Part shown: in pieces, positions 1-11,622 of the stretch
How positions within the stretch are numbered: position 1 is the stretch's first letter
Layout of the letters: each line of letters starts with the position of its first letter
DNA from: Parapristionchus giblindavisi
Taxonomy: Eukaryota; Nematoda; Chromadorea; Rhabditida; Diplogasteridae
DNA length: 64,000 nucleotides
Assembly (NCBI GenBank): GCA_943737045.1
Contig: CALSFV010000393.1
Location: 62,001 to 126,000, forward strand
Direction of reading: 5' to 3'
The notes under the pieces: model-generated
Databases searched by the model: none
What the model was told of the DNA's origin: nothing
Seen by the model: the letters and a program-made list of their open reading frames with translations, nothing else
Made by a program: the position numbers and the translations under genes

Positions 1-111
1 GACACTAATACTGTTCCATTCAATAAGATAAGAATCCAAGAAACATTCACCTGAAATGCAAATATGAAGAACCACTATCTACACATATGAGGGTGGCATG
101 CCACTCTGATT

Positions 112-275
112 TACTCACCACGATGATTTCGTGAAGTCAGCTGGACCACAATTCTTGCAAGTGGCGAGGTGCAATCGTTCGGAATGGAGAAACCTCATGG
201 CAACCCAGCTACGAAACACCCATTAAAGCTGATAAAGTTGATTCAATGTCAATGCCAATGTCAAAATGCCACTCT
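112..275 (+). mobile_element. Decayed 3' end of a related LINE
   Basis: Translation gives DDFVKSAGPQFLQVARCN and then RNLMATQL, matching the LINE at 28557 (DEFVKVAGPQFMQIARHD, RTLMATQLE). The following bases share GCTGATAAAGTTG and an AATGTCAATG-like tail with the 3' UTR of that element. The fragment starts at or near the window edge. Confidence 0.75.
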
Positions 276-462
276 GGTATTCTTCCTACCAGGAACCCGG
301 TATAGCGCCCTCTTTCCCGGTAACTATACCAGGATCCTGGCCGGTACCGGGATCATGCTAGATGCCCTGCCGAGGAGCTCATCAATTGGAGCAGTGGCGA
401 GACTTCGGACAGGACAACGCATGGACCACGCGTAAAGTGTGTCCGAAGAAGGGTTTATGCCC

Positions 463-635
<173 letters not shown>

Positions 636-639
636 CGGA

Positions 640-1470
640 ATGAATGGGTCTTGAATTATCACTGGCCTAGCAGTGAGCAGCCACAGGGCTTCGTGTGCCT
701 TGCATAAAGGGTTGTGCCTTTATTATTAGATTTTTAGCTAACTTTGAAATACCGGCGCTAATTTGACTCTCTCCGCTCTGGCAGCACTTTATCGAAGACA
801 AAGAATGAATTCAATCGAATAGTGGTGCATGGGAAGCCAACTTCTTCGGTCATCTCCAAACTGCCTGTCGATCTTCTCGGATTTGTGAAATCGAAGACGC
901 GCATATGAAGATCAACGTGAGCGTTCTGGGACTGTCGGACGTAAGAAGAGCTTTTTCCCCATGCACATCAGAGTCCTACTCTTGATTAATGTGTTTTTTA
1001 AAACAAGTGGTTCTCACGAGCCGTAAGTCACATTGAACGAAACAGAAATAAGTCTATCCTTAGAAACATCATGAAACATAGAATCACACGGACGAAATAT
1101 CCCAAGATGATCTTTTTTAAAGGAGAGTTTTCTTTCCTTTTCACCATTTTCGTAACTTTTATACAGAGCTCAGCACAAAAAAATCCAGCAAAAAAATAAG
1201 CTCCGAAAAGGAAACAAAATATGGAAAATGAAATGAAAATATTTTCAAGGAAAAGAAAAGAAAAATATGAAAAGAAAAGAAAAGAAAATATAAAAATATG
1301 AAAAATAAAAGAAAAGTGTGAAAAGAAAAGAAAAATGTAAAAAAAAATAAAAAGTATCAGAATGTGTGCGACAGCGTGCAGAGTCATCTACAGTATGTAT
1401 GCGCAAGAGTCAAGTTTAATACGCTCCTGGGGATTTCGACGAATTCATAAGCTCATGATAATGATGATAG
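640..1470. other. Intergenic repeat remnants, no gene seen
   Basis: Bases 640-735 match family G (same text near 42768-42830 and 18905-18935). A short family C relic is at about 746-800. Bases about 1195-1350 are a purine-rich AAAAGAAAAG tract. I see no coding region. Confidence 0.6.
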
Positions 1471-1785
1471 AGAGAAGGAGAGGGAGAGGGAGACCGAAGA
1501 AGGAGAGGGAGAGATCCATCACCTAGTCAACCATAATGATGCATCTCATCCATGGTCATAAGGGGTTTCATTTCATCATCATATTAAACTATTACTAATG
1601 TAGTGTACATTAGAATGATAGGATACATGTTATCCTAATTCATTCTGGGAAAATGCATTTAAATAATAATAATATTATAATAATAATATCCATGATAATG
1701 ATGATAGAGAGGGACAGGGAGAGGGAGAGGGAGAGGGAGAGGGACAGGGAGAGGAAGAGGGAGAGGAGAGGGAGGGAAATATGCA
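1470..1785. repeat. GAGAGG low-complexity tracts
   Basis: Two similar blocks (1470-1515 and 1700-1780), each introduced by ATGATAATGATGATAGAGAG, consist of GGGAGA hexamers. The repeated lead-in suggests duplication of the block. Confidence 0.8.
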
Positions 1786-2049
1786 TAATATGATTAGATA
1801 ATCAGTGATCATTGGCATTCTGTAACTGAATTACTTATTTACTTATGATGGCGAGATTTTCCTCGGAACCGGGAATTAATAGGAAATGATGCGAAGATAG
1901 TTTTCTGTATAACACACTCTTTATCAATTTTTTTTTTAATTTTTCTCATGTCTCGTTGCGCCTCGGGCGTAGATAAATTAATTAATTAATCATAAGATTC
2001 ATAGCGTGCTGAGAGTCAAAACAGGGGAATCTTCTTATTCGTAGGTCCT

Positions 2050-2700
2050 ATTATTCAGCATCTGGGAGATAATCTTCTCCTTTCAAGACGATGCCCGAAT
2101 TCGAGAGTTGGACAAAATAATCAAATAACCCACGGCAACTTTGCAATGTTCGTCCAGCACACCTGTCAGACTGGATTTTCTTTGTTAAGCTCTGTATAAA
2201 AGTTACGAAATTAATGAAAAAGCAGAGAAAACTCTCCTTGTTTTGCACACTTTCGTGGCTCTTTTGGAGGTTTTTTGAACATTACGCATAAGCTCAGACG
2301 CGACTCTGGTATTTTGCCACTTAAAGTCTACTTAAACTACGTCACAGACTTTAAGTAGACTTTAAGTAAACTTTAAGTGAAAGAACATTTGACGAAATGC
2401 ATTACAGTATACCACACCACTTTAAGTAGACTTACGTCTCACTTTAAGTTTACTTAAAGTATACTTAAAGTGGGAAAGTTTAAGTAGACTTTAAGTGGCA
2501 AAATACCAGAGGAATAGACCGTGGAACAGCGATCATGGCCCGTCGTTTCTTTCTGAGGACATGCATGTATGCATAAACATTAGCAAACGCTTTGCAGACA
2601 AACGCGTGGTGTCACAAACGTAGGCGGAGGACGCAGCACGGTTCAGTGCCTAGGACCAGGGCCGAAACACTGGATCGTATTTATCTCAAATACACAGTCT
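2050..2700. repeat. Family H dispersed repeat, interrupted by a short inverted-repeat element
   Basis: Parts match 48670-49030: GCAGAGAA..CTC..TTTTGCACAC..CTC, and further on AGGACCAG(G/T)GCCGAAACACT. The family H copy here is split by the element at 2304-2511. The sequence ACATTACGCATAAGCTCAGA recurs at 2279 and 2963. Confidence 0.6.
2304..2511. mobile_element. 208-bp MITE with perfect 34-bp terminal inverted repeats
   Basis: The left end (2304-2337, CTCTGGTATTTTGCCACTTA..) is the exact reverse complement of 2478-2511. The interior is built of CTTTAAGTAGA-type variants in both orientations. No open frame. Confidence 0.85.
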
Positions 2701-3600
2701 TTAAATACATAGTCCTTAATATCATTGTTCAGCTAAAGCTGCCACTCCCCAACCGAAATCGCTTATAGTTAAGCGACGGAACTCCATCACTCCCTTATTG
2801 CTTCATTCATTCATTATTCTTGATTTTAACTGATGGATAAAGAAATAAATAAATAAATAAATAGTTCCCCTCCCACACAAGCTACTTTCAAAACCATTCT
2901 TTCATTACTTTAACTCTAATTATGCCCATCACCTGTCAAACAATCTATCAGCAATTATACACATTACGCATAAGCTCAGACGCGAATACATGTGTACTTT
3001 ACTTTCGCACCGCATAAAGTATGTTAGTATTATCTATACTATCTCTAATTTGTTGTGATGGAAATAAATATTAAGAAAAAAAGGATGAATAACACACATG
3101 TTTACTCGGAATGTATCGCATTATAAGCCAACTGAAACCATTTTGCTAACAAGCAGGCAATATTTTTGCAATATGAGAGATATGGTGACTCCTGCAAGTT
3201 GTGCAGTAATTGAAGTATGCACATAAATACATATCCCATGCCAACAGAATTAAGAAAAAAGGCTTATAAGTGTGTTTAGTTAGTTTCAGTGTGCTGTGGC
3301 CGGTTTAAAATCGAGCGGGATCCTGAGCGGAGTACATTAGGCTTACTGTAGGACTGTCGATCGATTAAAGCTTTAGAGAACTTTATTATGCTCTTAAATC
3401 ACAGTGAGTGATGGAAGGAGTGACACCGGAAGTGAGAATATGGACCGAAGTTAATCAATAACTCGATGAAATCAATCAATAACTCGATGAAATCAATCAA
3501 TAACTGGGATAAGACAACTACCGTAGTACACCTAGACAGGGTAAAGCTGTGCGCAAACGCCGAACAAATTTAAAACGAATTAATTTAGGGCTATACAGAT
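2700..3600. other. Intergenic, nothing recognised
   Basis: AT-rich sequence with a small 21-bp tandem repeat at about 3455-3505 (CTCGATGAAATCAATCAATAA). No gene or complete mobile element seen. Confidence 0.5.
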
Positions 3601-3614
3601 GATGAGCTAGAATC

Positions 3615-3800
3615 GGGGAGAGAAGAGAGAGGGGAGAGGGAGAGGGGGAGAGGGAGAAAGGAAAGGGAGAGGGAGAGAGGGGAGAGGGAGAGATTTGGAG
3701 AGGGAGAGGGAGAGATTTGGAGAGGGAGAGGGAGAGATTTGGAGAGGGAGAGGGAGAGATTTGGAGAGGGAGAGGGAGAGATTTGGAGAGGGAGAGAAGT
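3615..3800. repeat. GA-rich tandem repeat, unit GAGAGGGAGAGGGAGAGATTTG
   Basis: Five successive copies of a 22-bp unit ending in ATTTGG (about 3690-3790), preceded by less regular GAGAGG sequence. The predicted SLSLSK-type ORFs on the other strand are artefacts of the repeat. Confidence 0.9.
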
Positions 3801-3939
3801 GGAAGTGAACTTATCAAGAAACGCGTGAGATTTAAGAAGCCCTACGCAGTCACCGTTAATAGATGAAAAGGGATACACTAGTGAAGGAGTGCGATGTACA
3901 TACAAATTGATCCTATCCCTTTAACGGGGCAGATAATCT

Positions 3940-4320
3940 ACCTAATCTATGGTCTCTTCAGAGCCCTTCGCTCTCTCGTCTTTATCCCCTCTACGGTCTC
4001 TTCAGAGCCCTTCGCTCTCTCGTCGGTTAGGCCAGAGATTGCGTGAGCTATGAATAAACCGTTGACAAGGGATACGCTCCGTGCTAGAGAGACAAAAAAG
4101 AGCTAAATAGAGCAACATAGAAAGATGCCTAAATTGGAATGGATTACGGTAGGATGAGATTACGTGATAGTTCAGTCCGCGATAATGAGATTGGGGGATA
4201 CAGTGAGTACTGTAGTTTTGGGCCTAGTTCACAATAGGGATACGGTGGGAGTTGGGTACGGTACTTCTGGGCCGGGCTCAGTTCACGATAAGGAGTTAGG
4301 GAATACGGTGGGTCTGGGCA
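3940..4320. other. Downstream of the TMEM53-like gene; tandem duplication and TACGGT motifs
   Basis: The phrase GGTCTCTTCAGAGCCCTTCG occurs twice about 53 bp apart (3949-4024). Bases 4140-4320 contain several GATTACGGTA/GATACGGTG motifs. No gene seen; this is probably the 3' flank of the minus-strand gene. Confidence 0.5.
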
Positions 4321-7300
4321 TTATTGGGCCGTAATGATCTGGTAGTGGGGATGCTCAAGTTCGGGCACGGGCTCGTTCGAGTTCTCGTCTTGCAGGGCGA
4401 TGAATCGGAGACAGGCCGTCTGGAATCAATCGATAAATCGATAGTAATCGATAAATTATTGTTAATGGATAAATCAATATTAATCGATAAATCAATATTA
4501 TTCGGTAAATCAATATTGTTCGTTTTACATATAAGATCAGAAATAAGGAATCATTTAAGAAATTCAACTCTCTCCCCAGACAGAGAAAATTTCGCCCAAT
4601 GCGCTTTTGACGGATTTTCTACTACATATTTATAAACATCAATCGATATCAGGAAATCGTTGCGAGAGCAGTCACATACTTACCGTATAGGTGTCGGGGT
4701 CGGTGCGAAGATGGGCGCAGTGCGGAGAATCGGGCAGTTTCAGCGAGTGCACCTAAGAGGATATTTAATTTAATTAATTTAATATTTAATTTAATTCACT
4801 ATAAGACATTTAATTCCATAAACAACAGTAGCGTTCGATTAGCGATAGCGCTCTAAGGTAGAAAAAGTTGCTAATATTGCAAATTTACAGATATTCATAT
4901 AGAAAAAATAATACTACTTTGAAATTCAAATTTAAAAAAAGCAAGCTTACTCCCTCCTTGTTGTTCTTGGCAAAGTGCTCGACGACCTTCTCAATGCTCT
5001 CCGATGAGCAGATCTCATCCGCATCAGAGTACACGAACAGGGCGTTCCTGAAGAGCAAAAGATCAAAGATCAAAGATCAAAATTGGAAGTTAGTTATCAA
5101 ATATCGAAGAATGCCAATCACGTTTAGATAAATGAGAAAAAAAACTATCGAAAAAGTTAGTTCAGAGTTCACAGTGCAGCGAAAAAAGGATGAAAGATTA
5201 AAGATCAAAGATCAAAGATCAAAAATCAAAGATCAAAGATCAAACTTACTTAGGCATGTTCATCTCGAGCAGGTGCCAGTAGGAGAAGTTCTTCTCCCAC
5301 ACTCGATTCTCAATGTGCGAACGAAGCTGAAATATTGATTTATTGATTGATTCGTCAATTATAGAGTACTATGTCAGGCTGCATATTTCAATATTGCTTT
5401 AAAAGCACACCCGAGCCAATTTGAATCTCTCTGGCCACACTCTCTCGTCTTCAGAGAACTGCTAGAGCAGACAGTAAAATTAGCTTGGGGTGTGCGCCTT
5501 TAGCCTACGAAGTATAAACACTATAACGGATAATCTAGAGCTACTGTAGCTCTTTGACAAGAATAACGAATATTTCCTCAAAATCCATCAATATTCAGCT
5601 ACCGTACCCATACGACGGCGTGGTGGGAGGCGAAGTAGAGCAGGAGCAGGCCGCGGTAGGTCTCGCGCACGGCCACATTGAAGTCGGGCGCGGGCAGCGA
5701 GGCCATGGACAGGGCGCGAGCTGACTGGTGGGGAAGCACGAAGGCTGGAGCACTGAAAGAAAATACGAGGGTTGGAGATCAAAGATCAAAGATCAACGAT
5801 TAAAGATCAAATGATACGTTTTGAATTGTTTTGCGAAAAGCCACTACATTCTTGTCTAGCATGTGACATTTGTTTACACAAAACAAAAATTTTTAAATAA
5901 TCAGTAATTAAAATAATTCAAAATTAAAATCAATAATTTTTAAAAAAATAACTAACCTATCGAAGATGATGCCTCTACTGACAGAGATGATATCGTCTCG
6001 TTTCAACTTGTGAATCAGACCCCAGAAGGCCGTCCACATCGAGCATCCGTTCATGGAGAAGACGTGCCTGATTCAGGGAGATTACGGTAGGCTCGATGGG
6101 TTACGGTAATTCTACTCTGGTTACGGTAAGTTCGGAAGGGGTACGGTAGTTTCAATTTGGTACGGTAAAGACTAGGACTGGGATGAGAATCGCTGATCTT
6201 GGCTATTATTTATTAATTCAAGAAGTTGTATTCTATTTCTTCAAGAACTGTAGACTGTTGTTTTAAGATTTTTAAAAATAATAAAAAAATCAATTATAAT
6301 AAAAATATTACTATTTTATTCCTAAAATTTTTATGCCAATAGCCGATTTCACTACATGAAACATTTACTACTTTGCACATAGTTTGAACATCAATAGCGA
6401 TTACAGTAAACAAAATAATCCAAAGCGGATTACCCCCAATAGCCCGAGCAAACCGATTAACACTTGGCAACTTGCCAAGATTCAAAACTTGGCAACTTGC
6501 CAAGATTCAAATCGCCCCTGGTCCCGCACCGAACCACCCTCACCATATGATCTGCTTCGGCTTCAGACTGCCGTCGGCGAAGACCTTCTCATAATACTGC
6601 TTGGCGAACTGCTTGTACGAGAAGTAGCCACGGACCTGCACGATGGGCATCGTGTACCGAATCGTGGTGTACCTGAAATTTGCCAATTACCGATTGATAT
6701 TCACCAATTATCGATTGATATTCACCAATTATCGATTGATATTCACCAATTATCGATTGATATTCACCAATTATCGATTGATATTCACCAATTATCGATT
6801 GATATTCACCAATTATCGATTGATCCCTTTCAGTTATTGATTGAAACCTCACATTTATAATAATAATAATAATAATATTTTATTCCTTCAAATGAACGGG
6901 GATGGGATTGGGAATATCTGCTAGATAGTCTTGTGAAGGATGTCCGTCGCCAAGGCGAATTTATTGATTCAAATATAAGCTATTTTTAGAAATCGTCCAG
7001 TCATTTCCCAATGATGAATTGCAGATTGTAATCTTTCAAAAGGTTCCGTATTTTCGCCATGGTTAACTGTGTAGGGTAGCGAACTTGGACAATATTTATG
7101 TTATCATGACCAATCGATGGAGGGTCATGTGTGGGAAAAACAATCTAAATGAGGAGTTCTTCAACCTTCCTCCCTCTCTCCCTCTCCCTCTCCCTCTCCC
7201 TCTCGCTATTGTCCTAATTTTCTGTGTTTTCCCAAGTACCCTCATTGAAGTGCAAATTAGCCACTCTTCTTCTTCTAATTGGATATTGTTGCAGCATAAA

Positions 7301-10300
7301 AACGTAAAACAAGTCGAGTACTGTACTATGCAAGTAAGAACAATCAGATCGATCTCTGTTGGTCATTGGAAGAGAAAGCGGAACGGTTTATTATCCTATC
7401 GATTTAAGAGAACAAAGAAATGGTATGTAGTGTGAGACGAGAGTTGTCGATGGCTACGGTGCATTTAAAGGGACACCACGAGTTAATGCTACTCTGACCA
7501 CACTCTCTCGTAAACAAAGAAAGCTAGAGAGCATTGCCAGAGCGGAGAGTTTAAAATTAGCTCGGGATGTACCTTGAAAGGGAGCTAAACCGACAGGAAA
7601 CGGTTTATTATGGACAGGGTGCATTTAAAGAGAGCGTTACCTCACTCATGGCTCGTTAAAAAATAGTGGAAAACCGAAATCAGCGACTTTCAACCCGTTA
7701 AAAAAGTACCCGGAAAGTCGAAAATGGAAACACGAAATTTGAATTCGCGCGTGCGCAAAAAGGTGCGGGAATTCAAATTCCGACTTTCCGACATCGAATT
7801 TCCGTGGATTTCTTTTTTTAGTGTGCAGGAAGTTGAATTTCCATTTTAACTGCTAAAAATCGAAGACGGAAAGTGGGAATTTGAATTCCCGCACCTCTTT
7901 GAGCGCGCGCGAATTCAAATTTCGTGTTTCCATTTTCGACTTTCCGGGTACTTTTTTTAACGGGTGGAAAGTCGCCGATTTCGGTTTTCCTCTATTTTTT
8001 AACGAGCCATCAGTGGTCTTTTCATTGCGCACACTATTTCTCTGTTCTCTAACAACGAGAGAGCATTGCGCGTCGAAGAGACCATTGAGAGAGGTTACGG
8101 ATCCTTTAATTGAAAGCCTATATGAGCTCCCGTAGCCATAAACAGTCATCGTATACAAACTTCTTTTGTATACAACTTCCTTCGTCCACCCACCCTAAAG
8201 TCTATTCGACGAGTAATCGAAAAGAGCACAGAAAAGTTTCGCCCAAACCAATTTCCTATGAGCGCTAAACAAAAAATCAAATTGCATTAAAGTTGGCACC
8301 GAGCCAAGTTGTCTGCACTCTCTCATTTCGTGTGCTCTCTCATCTTTCTCTAACCTGTTGTGCGGTCCTTTCACGCTGTGAGTGTACCTCAACCTGTACT
8401 GGTATGGGTACAACAATGGCGTTTCTCATTGTACCCTACCTTGTCTCTTCCGTTCTATAATAAATCTGTCCCGGTTCTCTGCCGAACTGTGACTGGAGAG
8501 GGTTGTGGGGTTTAGTGTGTGAACCAAAACGAATGAATCAACAAAGAGTACAAAATGTTACACATGCACCAGTCAACCTCCTAGTCGTTACTTAAACCTT
8601 AAGCCCTATGACTTATTGTAAGTCATAAGGCTTAAGGTTCGAGTCTCAGACAATTCCATCGATAAATACGCAAACTTAGCGAAAATGAGATGCGCACTCT
8701 TACTACATAGAATAGTACCCCAGCTGATTTGAAACGTTCCGCTCTGGCAGCTCTCTCACCGCAGAAAAAGAAAGCGAGAGAGTATGGCCAGAGCGAATTA
8801 TCTCGTGGTGTACCTTTAAGAACGCGTGTCACTTCCAAAGATCTCATTGCGAAATGCATGGAGTGTGTTTCTGATGATGTTATAGGGCGATAAGAAGAAG
8901 AGTATTGCATGAATCATCGCCAGAACACACTCCACCACATGCAGAGCAAAGAAAATTTCCGGGTCAATTACAATTTTTTTACAAAAATACAATTTTTTTA
9001 CGATTTAATGACCCCTATCAAGCATCGAACCATTTGGAAAGGAATAGTTGCCAGTAAAAGACTGATTATTCTGGGCGTGATGTAGTTACAGGGATGGGTG
9101 CGCGTGTTTTGTTAATTATTTTCAAGGTTTTGGGTATCCAACTAATAGTAAATCATTATACCGAATGTGGGGGAAATGCTAATTGTAGGAGAAGAATTTG
9201 CACGAATATGGGCAAGCTTGCCTTTCTGCGCGTGCAATTGGCAATGGGGAGATAATATCGCTGCGTGCTCTTTGTCTGTTCATCAAAAGTTCGGAATATT
9301 GTGCAACGTATCACAATGTTCTATAGACTTTGAAAGCGAAAACGACCGCTCAACATAGAAACTCTCTCAAATGCAATCGTCTTTCGCTTGTCTGGCTATG
9401 GAAACAAAATGGCTTGAACCAGAACACTGTGGTATATGGAGAAATCGGGATCAGACGTCATTAGTACTGTTAAAATATACTCGGACTTGAATAAAAATGG
9501 CTCGAATTCGAACCAAACAAGTCATCATTTACTCCCCGTTTCTTTCTTGTTTCATGTTTGAGATAAATATCCTACGAATAGTTCGCACGAATTTTGATAG
9601 TGTTCATCCAACCAATATCTCAAACAGCCGCTTAATACGAAACTCCTTAATTAATTAAAGGGAGCGTTGCCTCTCTTCATTGTGCACACTATTTCTCTGT
9701 TCTCTAACAGCGAGAGAGCATTGCGCGTCGAAGAGACCATTCAGAAAGGTCACGCTCCCTTTAATATTAATACGCTTAATACTCCGCTCACAATAACCAA
9801 TACAGTATCGCAATAAAGATCATGTTCTCCCTCCGCTGATCGATCATCAGCAAGCGATCCAATTAATCAATAATCGCGACTCACCCTGCCTTCTCGTAGA
9901 AGCTCGAGTACTTGGTGAGATATCGATCCTTGCAGCCGGCCCATCCGAACAGAATTACGGTAACGTCCTTCGTGCCCGGAGCCGAGTACTGTAATCGACA
10001 TGATAATATTGATTTTTTACTCATTGTCTTTTCACTTGTAATATATCGATTAGACGCACGATAAATTAATAAAATAAAATAATTGATCTTTGATCCTTGA
10101 TCTTTGATCCTTGATCTTAGATCTTTGATCTCTGACCTTGATATCCTCAGCCTGCATCTTGGAGCTCTTCTTCTTCTTGCCCTTGCCCGTGGCGTCTCTG
10201 GAAGAGGAGACCATCTTGTGCAGTGCAAGCAGATAGAGGGTTGTGGTGAGTTGGTCGAACTGGTAGATGCCACCGGCGATCACGAATACCAGCGCCCGGA

Positions 10301-10460
10301 TTGAGAGCGTGAACGCGACCGTCGGCAGGGACGATAGGAAGGCGTAGACTAGCGCGGTGCCCGCGTACACCCAGCTAGGCGGCGAGATCAGGTAGTCGGG
10401 AAAGGTGGAGAGGGGGCGGGGCCGCGGCAGCATCGCCCTGTCATAGTCCGAGCACAGCAT
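4321..10460 (-). CDS. TMEM53/DUF829 family protein, 9 exons, 384 aa
   Basis: Exons (minus strand): 10460-10137, 9988-9885, 6672-6544, 6067-5957, 5752-5608, 5326-5250, 5047-4951, 4752-4684, 4419-4321. All have AG/GT borders and the phases sum to 385 codons. Residues about 25-80 are hydrophobic, suggesting two membrane helices, followed by a Lys-rich stretch (GKGKKKKSSK). Exon 2 carries the family signature FGWAGCKDRYLTKYSSFY. Later blocks resemble an alpha/beta-hydrolase triad: HVFSMNGCS (Ser190), YSDADEICS (Asp305/307) and SPHCAHLR (His340/343). TMEM53 of vertebrates is a nuclear-envelope protein; whether these proteins hydrolyse anything is not settled, so a catalytic role is inference. The start chosen is the Met at 10460, 20 nt after a TTTAG acceptor-like site; an upstream in-frame Met at 10508 is possible but precedes that site. 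The large intron 9884-6673 is full of repeats. Confidence 0.9.
5055..5245. repeat. GATCAAA heptamer clusters in TMEM53-like introns
   Basis: Runs of AAAGATCAAAGATCAAAGAT occur near 5060-5085 and 5200-5245, and again near 5778-5812 and (inverted) 10083-10135 and 55630-55660. Most lie within 50 bp of an exon border. Confidence 0.75.
6690..6835. repeat. 21-bp tandem repeat, unit ATTGATATTCACCAATTATCG
   Basis: About seven near-identical head-to-tail copies in the 3.2-kb TMEM53-like intron, starting about 20 bp from the exon 3 acceptor (6673). It is a minisatellite; the units abut with no spacers. Confidence 0.92.
6857..6955. repeat. Family I repeat with (ATA)n
   Basis: The phrases GAATATCTG(C/T)TAGATAGTCT and GTGAAGGATGTCCGTCGCCA are shared with 39306-39380, where a CATA-type element is inserted. 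Confidence 0.7.
7465..7575. mobile_element. Foldback element, family C
   Basis: Palindromic about 110-bp element: a CTCTGACCACACTCTCTCG-type arm, a short AAACAAAGAAAG loop, then an AGAGCATTGCCAGAGCGGAG arm and AAATTAGCTCGGG. Related copies: 5405-5503, 8703-8818, 11160-11277, 12120-12236, 54933-55049, 60001-60110. Confidence 0.75.
7628..8115. mobile_element. Family D foldback element, interrupted by another palindrome
   Basis: The ends read AAAGAGAGCGTTACCTC and GAGAGAGGTTACGGATCCTTT, the inverted termini of family D. The interior CACTATTTCTCTGTTCTCTA is the shared core. A 361-bp palindrome (7649-8009) splits the left arm. Intact relatives: 9657-9766, 42280-42382, 55048-55155. Confidence 0.75.
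7649..8009. mobile_element. Palindromic element TGGCTCGTTAAAAAATAG...
   Basis: Arms of about 145 bp (7649-7795 and 7865-8009) are near-perfect inverted copies: TGGCTCGTTAAAAAATAG against CTATTTTTTAACGAGCCA, with GAATTC-rich middle parts. It is inserted in a family D element with TCA on both sides. Confidence 0.85.
8820..9656. other. Intron sequence of the TMEM53-like gene, no element recognised
   Basis: Unique-looking AT-rich sequence between family C and family D elements. Only short chance ORFs; nothing I can support. Confidence 0.4.
9657..9766. mobile_element. Foldback element, family D (intact)
   Basis: Inverted ends AAAGGGAGCGTTGCCTCTCT and AGAAAGGTCACGCTCCCTTT flank the CACTATTTCTCTGTTCTCTA core. 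Lies in the TMEM53-like intron. Confidence 0.8.
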
Positions 10461-11517
10461 ACTACGCAGTAAGGTGAGTACTAAATAGGGAACACTGCGC
10501 ACACACACACTTTGGGAGCGGAGCTAACTCTGGTGATTATGTGATAAGAGACTCTGTAGGGGAGCAAACCGGTAGCGACAACTGGATATGGCTAATTGAT
10601 CGTGTAAAGTACTAGTAGTCCCGCTGCTGTTTTGGAACGGTAGCGCTATTGAATCAGGGGTGAGTACGATTGGTGTGGGGGTCAGAATCAGGGATAAAAA
10701 CTAGGGGGACTCAGAATTAAGGCAAGGCGTAGCAACCTGGCAAGTTCTCTGTTTTTCGACCAGGCGATTTTATTTTGCTTTTTTAGCCTCCCTCTGTCTA
10801 GCACACAATCACCAATTCTTCTTTTTTTTGCGCTCCTGCGCGTTCGATCAAGGCCAAAAAGAGTGTGTAGGTGAAATGTGAAATAGCAGGTAAAAAACAG
10901 AGAAGTTTCGCAAAAAGGATCAAAGGAAATGAGACTTCACTATGGGGGGGGGGCACTGAATAAGGGAATCAGCCAGGTTAAGATTACGGTGGAACCCTGA
11001 ATCATGGAAAGAGCTCATAATAGAATGAAACAAGCATGGGGCAATAAAGTATGACGAATCAGATATGCAAATGAGATTAATGAATAATTGAATAAGTATG
11101 AATAATTAGCGTTCAAACATTGTGACCATAAAACAAAGATCACAATAATTATGTCTATTTAAAGGCTAATCCCGAGCTAATTTGAAACTACGCTCTGGCA
11201 ATGCTCTCTCGCTTTCTTTGCCTGCGAGAGAGCGTTGCCAGAACATAGAGTAAAATTAGATTGGGATCTTCCTTTACAAGTTGCGAAAAGAAAAGGAAAC
11301 TAGAGAGAACACTCCGGGTTTTGCACAGTCTCTCGTATTTCTCTCGTCTCTCTACTCTAACATCTGAACAGATCATAAAATTCGATAAGACTCTCGTCTT
11401 TGAAGTATTCGAGTTCAAAAATGCGGAGTACAAGATCAGACGAAGAGATATGAAGAAGAGGATGCGATGGGGACATGTTTTGGAAAGAGGGCATTGAGGG
11501 ACAGGAAGAGGATCAAA

Positions 11518-11622
11518 AGGGAGAGGGAGAGGGAGAGGGAGAGGGAGAGGGAGAGGGAGAGGAAGAGGATCAAAAGGGAGAGGGAGAGGGAGAGGGAGAG
11601 GGAGAGGGAGAGGGAGAGGGGA
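11518..11622. repeat. (GGGAGA)n hexamer array
   Basis: Two blocks of GAGAGG hexamers separated by AAGAGGATCAAAAG, which also precedes the first block. ORFs over it (RERERE, GEGEGE) are artefacts. Confidence 0.92.

Noticed and set aside
3518..3905. SLSLSKSLPLPL-type ORFs
   Set aside because: Generated by the GAGAGG tandem repeat on the opposite strand.
4355..4635. Last exon of the TMEM53-like gene placed at about 4560-4610
   Set aside because: Available acceptors there give an immediate stop or a low-complexity tail. The exon 4419-4321 (TACLRFIALQDENSNEPV) fits phase, acceptor and family C-terminal character.
5055..5245. GATCAAA heptamer runs as telomere-like sequence
   Set aside because: Not the nematode TTAGGC repeat; short, imperfect and scattered in introns.
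6690..6835. CRISPR-like array
   Set aside because: Units of 21 bp follow head to tail with no unique spacers, in a eukaryotic intron: a minisatellite.
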